Source: an uncultured Candidatus Saccharibacteria bacterium
GTDB lineage: Bacteria; Patescibacteriota; Saccharimonadia; Saccharimonadales; UBA4665
Reading direction: 5' to 3'
Assembly (NCBI GenBank): GCA_903891235.1
Contig: CAITDW010000232.1
Span: forward strand, 1-16,946
Length of the DNA stretch: 16,946 nucleotides
The position numbers were made by a program, and so were the translations under genes. Under the pieces are notes generated by a model. The model did no database searches and had not been told where the DNA came from. It saw nothing but the letters and a program-made list of their open reading frames with translations. Shown here piece by piece: positions 7,087-13,702 of this stretch. Within the stretch, counting starts at the first letter, position 1; the number at the start of each line of letters is the position of its first letter.

Positions 7087-7329
7087 AAAACTATATTTAA
7101 AAGGGTTTATAATGAAATTTAATTTACTCTTTTTTATTATAATAATTCTCGTTAAATGCTGTTGGTATTATTTTTGTTCTTATTCTTTTTTGCCTATATG
7201 TATATATAGTGAAGGAGAATAAAAAGGAAGTTTTATATCTGTTAAGTGGTGTAACAAACGTTAATACCGTTATTAGCCTTTTATGGTATATAACTTATAT
7301 GATTTAGTCTGTTAATGTACACTTAACAT
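7087..7329. other. AT-rich intergenic stretch without a convincing gene
   Basis: This gap lies between the divergent GH26 gene and the small gene at 7330. It holds a 36-codon frame (7111-7221, plus) for a hydrophobic, cysteine-bearing peptide after an AAGGG-like site; I would not call it a gene on this evidence. A purine run (GAAGGAGAAT, 7211-7220) resembles a ribosome binding site but has no start codon behind it. A short repeated motif, CGTTAATAC/CGTTATTAG, follows near 7259-7276. No RNA gene was recognised. Confidence 0.4.
7310..7328 (+). promoter_or_regulatory. Inverted repeat overlapping the -10 of the small gene at 7330
   Basis: TGTTAA (7310-7315) and TTAACA (7323-7328) are perfect inverted arms around 7 bp. 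The -10-like TACACT (7318-7323) lies between and into the arms and ends 6 nt before the ATG at 7330. The arrangement could be an operator over a leaderless promoter. Confidence 0.4.
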
Positions 7330-7539
7330 ATGACTAAAAAGAAACCTTTAACTGACGAAGAGCGCCAAGCATTTATAGATAAACTACCAGCAGATCAGGT
7401 TAATCCTAAAGCTGAACAAGACTTTGAAGACGCTATCGCACGCGCCGCGCAGCCGAAGCGATCAAAACAGGGAAAACAGGTTGCAAGCGATAGTTATAGC
7501 GATAAACGAACTCATTCACGTAAGACTGAAGATATTTAG
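7330..7539 (+). CDS. Small charged protein with a tail derived from an insertion sequence (69 aa)
   Basis: Residues 1 to about 52 (MTKKKPLTDEERQAFIDKLP, then NPKAEQDFEDAIARAAQPK) form a hydrophilic, probably helical native segment of unknown function. From about codon 53 (near base 7486) the frame reads antisense through the conserved C-terminal end of an IS1595-type transposase, so the last 17 or so residues and the stop codon come from the insertion sequence. The gene therefore looks truncated and chimeric. Its continuation was not found on the far side of the element. The ATG lies 6 nt from a -10-like hexamer. Whether the shortened protein still works is unknown. Confidence 0.5.
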   Translation: MTKKKPLTDEERQAFIDKLPADQVNPKAEQDFEDAIARAAQPKRSKQGKQVASDSYSDKRTHSRKTEDI

Positions 7540-8288
7540 GGCTAATACAGTGATAAGTTCCATCAATAGAGCGCTTTAGTTGTCCCCAAAATCCTTCAAT
7601 AGTATTAGTATGAACTATGCCTCTACCATATTCACCAGCACTGTGATTAACACTATCGTGTAAATAACCTAATTTCTTTAGTGTGCTGTAGACTCTAGCC
7701 TGATCACTATAGATAGTTGTTCCGTCAGCAATACTTTCCTTAAGTCTTGGTAGTAGAACTCTAGCTCCAGCACTTGGAACGTGAGCTGCTTTAATTTTTC
7801 CACCACGTTCAACCATACCAAAGACAATCTCTTTGTCTTGAAAGGTAATATCTTTACCGCGTTTACGTCCACTATATATATGTTTCATCTGTTTCAACAG
7901 TTCCAGTCAGTCTACCAGTTTCTTGATTCATTAGTTCTCGGACTTGTTTAGCTATTCGCCAAGCACACTTATATGTAACACCTAAATGTCTTTCTACCTC
8001 TTTAGCTGATACACCATTCTTAGCTACTGAGAATAGATAGATTATATAAAACCAACTACGTAGTGGAGTAGATGATTTATGGAAGATTGTATTAGCTAGT
8101 GGATGTATTTGATTACCACAATCTTTACACTCAAAGCATTTACGATTCTTAACTCGGTAATAACTAGGTTCTGTAACACCACAGTGAGGGCAAGTAGTCA
8201 TATTCCCATATGTTTGCTCAAATAAATAGTATAAACAGGCATCATCATTAGGGAACTTTTCGTTGAATGTTTTGATGGTGTATCTCAT
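7433..8288 (-). pseudogene. IS1595-type (ISXO2-like) transposase, frame-disrupted and 3'-truncated
   Basis: The protein would bind and move its own DNA element. The first frame (8288-7872) encodes a zinc ribbon (CPHC about residues 33-36 and CFECKDC), a helix-turn-helix region (KEVERHLGVTYKCAWRI) and the first acidic residue of the DDE site in ETDETYI, then stops with TAG at 7872-7874. The second frame (from about 7881 down to 7433) continues with SGRKRGK, VFGMVERGGK, the second Asp in YSDQARVY and the final Glu in HTNTIEGFWGQLKR. The two frames are joined by a (TA)4 tract at 7873-7881: one more TA unit, or a -2 ribosomal slip, restores ETDETYIYSGRKRG. Homology ends at about 7487 (FVYRYNYR); the last 17 codons are host sequence read antisense. 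It is probably dead, although frameshifted expression cannot be excluded. Confidence 0.85.
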
Positions 8289-8300
8289 ACTTCAAGTTTA
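7484..8300 (-). mobile_element. Truncated IS1595-family insertion sequence (approximate limits)
   Basis: The element is defined by the transposase. Its 3' end appears cut near 7484-7487, where transposase homology stops and the 69-aa gene begins. At the 5' end the outer limit is uncertain, somewhere in 8300-8340 (a GGGGTGTAAAC-like end sits at 8297-8307 on the minus strand). I could not match terminal inverted repeats or an 8-bp target duplication, consistent with loss of one end. Confidence 0.6.
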
Positions 8301-8323
8301 CACCCCTTTATACATGTTGTCAA
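8295..8323 (-). promoter_or_regulatory. Transposase promoter
   Basis: On the minus strand a perfect TTGACA (8323-8318) and TAAACT (8300-8295) are 17 bp apart. The ATG at 8288 follows 6 nt after the -10 with no ribosome binding site, so the element's own gene also appears leaderless. Confidence 0.7.
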
Positions 8324-8343
8324 GGGATAGTTGGCTTGTGGTT

Positions 8344-8368
8344 GGCACTTATACCTTGAATACAAGCA
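8344..8368 (+). repeat. Left imperfect inverted repeat flanking the 75-aa gene
   Basis: This 25-bp arm contains the 11-bp core TTATACCTTGA (8349-8359). Read in the opposite direction it matches 8643-8667 at 22 of 25 positions. See the matching right arm. Confidence 0.7.
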
Positions 8369-8405
8369 TATGATTAATAAAATAAATAGCGCTTCGCTTA
8401 ATGCT

Positions 8406-8633
8406 TTACAGCAAGTCTACTAAGCTATCGCCATCTTTATAAAAGTGCTTTATATATGCCATCATCAGTCCGGCAGAAGCACCTGAATGTCTTTGTTCTT
8501 TTACCAATTGGCTTAGCTCAGTTGCACTTGCACCTTGGCTATGTGCCCTCATCAAAGCAATTGCTTGCTTTGATTCTGTGCCATGGTATATGCCTGATGC
8601 ACTAGACTCCAAACATGCTTTCCATATCTCCAT
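8406..8633 (-). CDS. Small protein of unknown function between inverted repeats (75 aa)
   Basis: No family was recognised. The protein is soluble and looks helical (SKQAIALMRAHSQGASATEL, then GLMMAYIKHFYKDGDSLVDLL). The ATG at 8633 is the only in-frame ATG before residue 28. Upstream on the minus strand a TTGACT-containing motif lies inside the right inverted repeat, but no -10 at proper spacing is seen and no clear ribosome binding site precedes the ATG. After the stop there is a weak AGCG-AAG-CGCT hairpin (about 8389-8399) followed by a T-rich stretch that might end transcription. Its bracketing by inverted repeats, next to a decayed insertion sequence, suggests it came in as part of a small mobile unit; this is inference. 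It could also be a non-functional frame. Confidence 0.5.
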   Translation of the reverse strand: MEIWKACLESSASGIYHGTESKQAIALMRAHSQGASATELSQLVKEQRHSGASAGLMMAYIKHFYKDGDSLVDLL

Positions 8634-8642
8634 TGAATTAAC

Positions 8643-8667
8643 TACTTGTAGTCAAGGTATAATTGCC
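8643..8667 (-). repeat. Right imperfect inverted repeat flanking the 75-aa gene
   Basis: This arm contains TCAAGGTATAA (8652-8662), the exact reverse complement of the left core, and matches the left arm at 22 of 25 positions. A third, looser relative with CCTTGAC-ACA-GTA in common lies at about 8313-8331 on the minus strand, in the transposase promoter. Confidence 0.7.
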
Positions 8668-8673
8668 TTATGG

Positions 8674-9981
8674 TTATTGGTCTAGCGTATTCTTAAGTTC
8701 ATTGTGAGCGACTTCAATTTCATTCCAGGGATGTTCACCGTCAGCTCTTTCGATTGTCTTCTCATGCCCCTTGCCAAGTAGTAGAACCATATCATCAGAT
8801 GATCTAGCTAGTCTAAGAGTATAGTTTATAGCCTTAGTTCGATCTAAAATTAAATACAAATCCTTGTCTCTAATTTTACCCTGAGACTCACAGCCCTCTG
8901 CAATTTGATTCAATATTTCATTACCGTCAATGTCTCTGTCGTCTTCTTCTGTTAAAACCACCTGGTCCGCATATTTACCGGCTATTTTACCTTGAATTGC
9001 TCGCTTTGCTTCGTCTCTTCTACCAGCTGAGCCAAACATTACAATGAGCTTGCCTTTAACGACTGGTCTTAGCTCAGACAATAACTTCTCAAAACTATCT
9101 GGGGTATGAGCATAGTCTACAATAACAGAGTATTTTTGCCCTTCGTTAATGGTTGTCATTCTACCTTCGACACTTTCAAGCGCGGCTATCCCCTGTTCTA
9201 TCTGGTTTTTATTGAGTCCCAGGAGAACCCCACATCCAACAGCTGCAAGAGAATTATATACATTAAATGTACCGCTTAATTTACACTTAATATTGTAACT
9301 AACACCTTTTAAGGCAGCTTCATAGCTCACACCCATTGAGGATAATTCGATATTTTTAGCACGAATATCACCTTTCTTCACTCCATAGGTCAAAGGATGA
9401 GATACTGCTTCAGAAAAGTATTTAGCATTCTCGTCATCTGCATTAACTATCCCTGCCCTTAGCCCATTTATGTTTTTGTTAGTCCATTGAAACATTTTTA
9501 CCTTAGCGCTTCTGTAATTCTCAAAACTTCCATGATAGTCAAGATGTTCATGTGTAAGATTAGTCATAACTGACAAATAATACTTAACTCCCCAAACTCT
9601 ATTTTGAGCCATTGCTTGTGAAGTCGTCTCAAGAACTAAATACTCAATCCCTGCCCTGTTAAATTCCTTAAGTCTGCGCATAAACTCTGGTACAGGAACT
9701 GATGTCATGTGATGCATTTGAGACTTAATATCTAAACCAGATCCATAAGCTACGGTTGTGTTTAGCCCAACCTTAAAACCAGCTTCATGGGGCATGCTGT
9801 GGATTAGAAACGTAGTGGTTGTCTTGCCGTTAGTACCAGTTACGCCAATAACTTTTAGTTTTCTTGCTGGAAAACCATTAATTAGATTAAAAAAGAATGC
9901 TTCCAATAGATGTCCATAAGGTTCTATCCTCTTAAAGAATTGTTTTGGTATGAATAATTTTACAAATTTTCTAAAACTCAT
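8674..9981 (-). CDS. murE: MurE-like Mur ligase (UDP-MurNAc-dipeptide:amino acid ligase type), 435 aa
   Basis: This is an ATP-dependent ligase adding the third stem-peptide residue to UDP-MurNAc-dipeptide in the cytosol. The P-loop TGTNGKTTTT is at 48-57 and TNLTHEHLDYHG follows at 140-151. The probable carbamylated lysine is Lys160 (YRSAKVKMF). GRMTTI and VDYAHTPDSFEKLL lie at about 273-301, FGSAGRRDEAKR at 316-327 and LLGKGHEKTI at 401-410. The N-terminal UDP-binding domain of ordinary MurE is largely missing; only about 40 residues precede the core. The DNPR motif that marks meso-diaminopimelate enzymes is replaced by TEEDDRDID (344-352), and the usual SSHAL motif reads TSQAM (120-124). 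A different third amino acid or a MurE paralogue role is possible. It diverges from tsaD over a 26-bp gap. Confidence 0.85.
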   Translation of the reverse strand: MSFRKFVKLFIPKQFFKRIEPYGHLLEAFFFNLINGFPARKLKVIGVTGTNGKTTTTFLIHSMPHEAGFKVGLNTTVAYGSGLDIKSQMHHMTSVPVPEFMRRLKEFNRAGIEYLVLETTSQAMAQNRVWGVKYYLSVMTNLTHEHLDYHGSFENYRSAKVKMFQWTNKNINGLRAGIVNADDENAKYFSEAVSHPLTYGVKKGDIRAKNIELSSMGVSYEAALKGVSYNIKCKLSGTFNVYNSLAAVGCGVLLGLNKNQIEQGIAALESVEGRMTTINEGQKYSVIVDYAHTPDSFEKLLSELRPVVKGKLIVMFGSAGRRDEAKRAIQGKIAGKYADQVVLTEEDDRDIDGNEILNQIAEGCESQGKIRDKDLYLILDRTKAINYTLRLARSSDDMVLLLGKGHEKTIERADGEHPWNEIEVAHNELKNTLDQ

Positions 9982-9984
9982 ATG

Positions 9985-10006
9985 ACATTAAGTATACTAT
10001 TAATGT
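9985..10006. promoter_or_regulatory. Shared bidirectional promoter between murE-like gene and tsaD
   Basis: AGTATACT (9991-9998) is an exact palindrome, giving TATACT as a -10 on both strands. Each -10 ends exactly 9 nt from an ATG (9981 minus, 10008 plus). The core lies inside arms ACATTAA (9985-9991) and TTAATGT (10000-10006). No ribosome binding site fits in the gap, and -35 elements are poor on both sides. Both mRNAs would have leaders of only 2-3 nt. Confidence 0.6.
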
Positions 10007-10007
10007 A

Positions 10008-11069
10008 ATGAAAATATTAGGCATTGAAACAAGTTGCGACGAAACAGCTGCAGCAATAGTAGAAGATGGAAGAAAATTAATTTCTAATGTGGTTGCAACA
10101 AGTATGCATGAGCATGCTAAATATGGTGGTATTGTCCCTGAAATAGCCGCAAGAAGTCATATTGAATCGATAATTCCAGTAATTGAAGAAACTATGACAA
10201 AAGCAAGACTTGATTGGAGCCAATTAGATGGAATAGCAGTTACTTATGGTGCTGGTCTAGGTGGAAGTCTTCTAGTTGGTGTTGAGACTGCAAAAAGCTT
10301 GGCAATTTCTAAAAACCTACCCCTTTATCCAATCAATCATGTGGAAGGTCATGTCTATGCCAATTTCTTAACGGAATCAGAAGATGATCAGTATATTTTT
10401 CCAAAAAAACAACCTGAATTTCCAATTTTAGCTCTAATTGTTTCTGGTGGCCATAGTCAACTAGTTATCTTTAAGAATCATTTTGATTATGAATTGCTTG
10501 GTCAAACTTCTGATGATGCAATTGGAGAAGCATTCGATAAGGTTGGAAAAATATTAGCTCTACCCTACCCTGGTGGTCCAAATATTGAAAAAGCAGCTAA
10601 AAATGGAAACCCAGAAAAATATAAACTACCCAAAGCCAGACTTGATAACAAATATGATTTTAGCTTCTCTGGCCTTAAAACAGCCGTTCTAAGACTTGCT
10701 CAATCCGAAGCTGGTAAAACATATACATTCCCCTCTTTTGAGCTTGCTGGACTATTAAATGAGGCTCAGAAGGCAGATATTGCGGCTAGTTTCATGCATA
10801 CTTCAATAGAAACGTTGGTTGATAAGACATTAATGGCAGAAAAAGAATTTAAGCCAAAAACGGTTGTTATTGCTGGAGGTGTGGCTGCCAGTCCAGAACT
10901 GAGAAGACAATTAACGAACAGTTTACGAACAAACTTTCAATATCCCGATTTCAAGCTATGTACAGATAATGGAGCAATGATAGCTACGCTGGGTTGTTAT
11001 AAAGCAATGCTCAAACAACCAGATATCGATCCCTTAAAATTAGGTATCGAGCCTAATTTATCGATGTAA
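10008..11069 (+). CDS. tsaD: tRNA N6-adenosine threonylcarbamoyltransferase TsaD (353 aa)
   Basis: TsaD transfers the threonylcarbamoyl group from threonylcarbamoyl-AMP to A37 of ANN-decoding tRNAs, with TsaB and TsaE, in the cytosol. It is full length. Family signatures are MKILGIETSCDETAAAIV at the N-terminus, YGGIVPEIAARSH (39-51), metal ligands His111 and His115 in NHVEGHVYANF with Asp320 in CTDNGAMIA, VSGGHSQLV (145-153), the PYPGGPNIE nucleotide loop (187-194) and IAGGVAASPELR. An insert of charged residues at about 122-135 (TESEDDQYIFPKK) lies between the metal site and the SGGH motif. The start is the ATG set by the shared palindromic promoter. valS follows 71 bp downstream with its own promoter. 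The call is secure. Confidence 0.97.
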   Translation: MKILGIETSCDETAAAIVEDGRKLISNVVATSMHEHAKYGGIVPEIAARSHIESIIPVIEETMTKARLDWSQLDGIAVTYGAGLGGSLLVGVETAKSLAISKNLPLYPINHVEGHVYANFLTESEDDQYIFPKKQPEFPILALIVSGGHSQLVIFKNHFDYELLGQTSDDAIGEAFDKVGKILALPYPGGPNIEKAAKNGNPEKYKLPKARLDNKYDFSFSGLKTAVLRLAQSEAGKTYTFPSFELAGLLNEAQKADIAASFMHTSIETLVDKTLMAEKEFKPKTVVIAGGVAASPELRRQLTNSLRTNFQYPDFKLCTDNGAMIATLGCYKAMLKQPDIDPLKLGIEPNLSM

Positions 11070-11084
11070 TTAAGATATTTTGCA

Positions 11085-11098
11085 AGTTCACGTGAACT
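11085..11098. promoter_or_regulatory. 14-bp perfect palindrome upstream of valS
   Basis: AGTTCACGTGAACT is perfectly self-complementary. It ends 6 bp before the predicted valS -35. It has no following T-run, so it does not look like an intrinsic terminator of tsaD. A dimeric regulator site is the simplest reading. No regulator is identified. Confidence 0.5.
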
Positions 11099-11104
11099 AG
11101 TGTC

Positions 11105-11134
11105 TTGGTTAAATATCTTATCTGGTGTTATTAT
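11105..11134 (+). promoter_or_regulatory. valS promoter
   Basis: TTGGTT (11105-11110) and TATTAT (11129-11134) are 18 bp apart, with TG-T just before the -10 (extended -10). Only 6 nt separate the -10 from the ATG at 11141 and no ribosome binding site exists, so the valS mRNA is predicted to be leaderless. There is no room for a T-box leader. Confidence 0.7.
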
Positions 11135-11140
11135 TGAAAC

Positions 11141-13696
11141 ATGGATCTACCGAAGGTATATAACCCTAAAGACAATGAAGCAAAAATCTATGATTTATGG
11201 GAGCTATCTGGTTGCTTTAAACCGTCAGGGAAGGGCAAGACTTTCTCTATGGTCCTACCTCCAAATAATGCCAACGGTAACCCTCACATGGGTCATGCTT
11301 ACACTTTAGCTATTCATGATATTGCAATGAGGTATCACAGGATGAAAGGGGAGAAAGTATTGTTCATTCCCGGGACTGATCATGCTGGATTTGAAACTCA
11401 GGTCGTTTTCGAGAGACAACTCGAAAAAGAAGGCAAGAGTCGATTCGACTTTAACAGAGAAGAACTATATTCATTAATTTACGATTTCGTTCAAATGAAC
11501 AAGATCAACACCGAAAATAATTTGAAGAAATTTGGTGGTAGTTTCGATTGGTCAACAAATATTTTTAGTTTAGATAAAAAAGTAGTTGATTCAGCCTATT
11601 CAAGATTTAAGAAAATGTGGGACCAAGGCCTTATCTATAGGGGTGAAAGACTTGTAAATTATTGTACTTTTCATGGCACAGGCTTTGCTGACTATGAGGT
11701 TGAATTCAAGGAAGAGCAGGGGCACCTTTGGTATATAAATTACCCTGTCACAAATAGTAAGGAATTTATTAAAATAGCTACGACAAGACCAGAAACTTTA
11801 CTCGGTGACACTGCTGTAGCGGTTAACCCTAAAGATAAAAGATTCGAGGGATTAATAGGAAAGACGGTGAAGTTACCAATAACAGGTAGGGAAGTGCCTA
11901 TTATTGCTGATGAATTTGTTGATCCTAAATTTGGAACTGGAGCAGTCAAAATTACTCCTGCTCATGACCCAAATGATTATGAAGCGGCTCAGAGACATTC
12001 TTTACCATTCATAACTGTAATTGATCTAACTGGTAAGATAACTCATGAAATGCCCGAAGATTTTAGAGGGCTAGATGTAGTTCATGCCAGAAAAAAAGTT
12101 GTCGAAGCAATAGATAGTTTAGGCCTACTATCAAAAACTGAGGACTATAGACATAGTGTTGGACACTGTTATAAATGTAAAACCATCATTCAACCACTAT
12201 TAAAAGAGCAGTGGTTTATAGATATGAAGCCCTTGGCAAAAGAAGCAATAAAAGTCCTCGAAGATAAAAAGATTAAGTTCTACCCAGACTCAAAACGAAA
12301 TCAGTTAATTGGTTATCTTAATCAGTTAAGGGATTGGAATATTAGTCGTCAAATTTCATGGGGAATACCAATTCCCGCTTTTCAAAACGAAGAGAATCCT
12401 GATGATTGGATTTTTAGCGATAGAGTAGGGCAGGAATTAATTGAAGTAGACAACAAAACCTTCAGACGTGATCCTGACGTATTTGATACCTGGTTTTCAA
12501 GTAGCTCATGGCCATATGTAGCACTGGATTTTCCAAACGGACAAAATTTCAATGATTTTTATCCATTAAGCCTAATGGATACAGGCGGTGAAATTCTTTT
12601 CCCATGGGTAAGTCGGATGATTATGCTAAGTCTTTATGAAACTGGTCAAATACCTTTCAAAGAAGTTTATATCCATGGTTATGTTTTAGCAGAAGACGGC
12701 GCTAAGATGAGTAAGAGTTTAGGTAATGTAATTAATCCTATGGAAGTATTAGATAAATATGGATCAGATGCTCTGAGAATGGGCATGATTGCCGGAAGAG
12801 TTGCTGGAGTTAACAGGGGTTATGACACCAGAAAAGTAGAGGATGCCCGAAATTTTTGTAACAAAATCTGGAATATAGCAAGATTCTGCCAAGACAAGGC
12901 AATAACTATTGATATTGATACGCCAGAACCAGAATCCATCGCTGATAACTGGATTTTAAACCGATTAGAATCTGTCCAAAATTCTATCGATAATGACTTA
13001 GGTAATTATTTATTCGGAGAGGCCTATGAGAAGCTCTATCACTTTATTTGGGATGATTTTGCTGATTGGTACATTGAAGCATCAAAAGTCCATCAGAACG
13101 ACTCCGTACTAGGTTACACGTTAAAAAAATGCCTCCAAATGCTTCACCCTTATGCTCCTTTTTTAACTGAAGCAATTTGGCAATCTTTTATGGCCAATAC
13201 AAAACAATCAATTCTCGCTATTACAATTCTGAAAAAGGGCATCAAGGCTGATGCTTCTAAGTCTAAAGAATTCGACACTCTAATAAATCAAGTTATTGAA
13301 ATACGTAATATATCTAATAATCTGAAGCTCAAGATGAAAACATTGAATATTGCTAGTTCCAGCCAAGATGAAATGCATAACAAATTACTGATCAAATTAG
13401 CCAGAATTAACAAAATAACTAATAACAAAATATATGAGGGTATAAAATTAACGACATTTGAGGAACCTGCTTTAATAGTTGTCGATCAAAAGACGAAATT
13501 AGATTATTCAAATAACTTAGACGCCAAGATAAAAGAAAGAGAGACTAGCCTACATAACCTAGAACAACGAATTAGTAATAGCTCATATTTAGAAAAAGCA
13601 CCAAAACAACTAGTTCAAGATACAAAAAACAATATAGACTCTATAAAACAAGAACTTACTTCTCTAAAACAAGATTTAAATCAAATCAATAACTAA
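11141..13696 (+). CDS. valS: Valyl-tRNA synthetase (851 aa)
   Basis: This class I enzyme charges tRNA-Val and edits mischarged threonine. Domains in order: the catalytic HIGH box as HMGH (49-52, in NGNPHMGHAY); a zinc-ribbon-like pair around YCTFHGTGFADYEVEF and HCYKCK; the CP1 editing domain with TTRPETLLGDTAV and TGAVKITPAHDPNDYEAAQR; the KMSKS loop (522-526, AKMSKSLGNVINP); the anticodon-binding helical domain with DDFADWYIEASK; and a C-terminal coiled-coil arm (about 790-851, rich in Lys/Glu/Gln/Asn). Length fits the family. Its end meets the convergent XRE-HAD gene with only 6 bp between stop codons and no visible terminator, so the two transcripts probably overlap at their 3' ends. Confidence 0.97.
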   Translation: MDLPKVYNPKDNEAKIYDLWELSGCFKPSGKGKTFSMVLPPNNANGNPHMGHAYTLAIHDIAMRYHRMKGEKVLFIPGTDHAGFETQVVFERQLEKEGKSRFDFNREELYSLIYDFVQMNKINTENNLKKFGGSFDWSTNIFSLDKKVVDSAYSRFKKMWDQGLIYRGERLVNYCTFHGTGFADYEVEFKEEQGHLWYINYPVTNSKEFIKIATTRPETLLGDTAVAVNPKDKRFEGLIGKTVKLPITGREVPIIADEFVDPKFGTGAVKITPAHDPNDYEAAQRHSLPFITVIDLTGKITHEMPEDFRGLDVVHARKKVVEAIDSLGLLSKTEDYRHSVGHCYKCKTIIQPLLKEQWFIDMKPLAKEAIKVLEDKKIKFYPDSKRNQLIGYLNQLRDWNISRQISWGIPIPAFQNEENPDDWIFSDRVGQELIEVDNKTFRRDPDVFDTWFSSSSWPYVALDFPNGQNFNDFYPLSLMDTGGEILFPWVSRMIMLSLYETGQIPFKEVYIHGYVLAEDGAKMSKSLGNVINPMEVLDKYGSDALRMGMIAGRVAGVNRGYDTRKVEDARNFCNKIWNIARFCQDKAITIDIDTPEPESIADNWILNRLESVQNSIDNDLGNYLFGEAYEKLYHFIWDDFADWYIEASKVHQNDSVLGYTLKKCLQMLHPYAPFLTEAIWQSFMANTKQSILAITILKKGIKADASKSKEFDTLINQVIEIRNISNNLKLKMKTLNIASSSQDEMHNKLLIKLARINKITNNKIYEGIKLTTFEEPALIVVDQKTKLDYSNNLDAKIKERETSLHNLEQRISNSSYLEKAPKQLVQDTKNNIDSIKQELTSLKQDLNQINN

Positions 13697-13702
13697 GTGT
13701 GG

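Noticed and set aside
7111..7221. 36-codon hydrophobic frame (plus strand) after an AAGGG-like site
   Set aside because: It lies in very AT-rich DNA, has no recognisable domain, and its Phe/Ile/Tyr/Cys-rich composition is what T-rich sequence gives by chance.
6569..7222. Plus-strand frames antisense to the second GH26 gene
   Set aside because: Composition reflects the reverse of the glycosidase codons and the AT-rich signal region; no independent coding evidence.
8375..8405. Possible 17-codon peptide and weak AGCG/CGCT hairpin after the 75-aa gene
   Set aside because: The stem is only 4 bp with a 3-nt loop and the peptide frame has no support; mentioned only as a weak possible terminator.
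11070..11140. T-box or attenuator leader for valS
   Set aside because: The predicted start site is at the ATG and only 71 bp separate tsaD from valS, leaving no room for such a leader.
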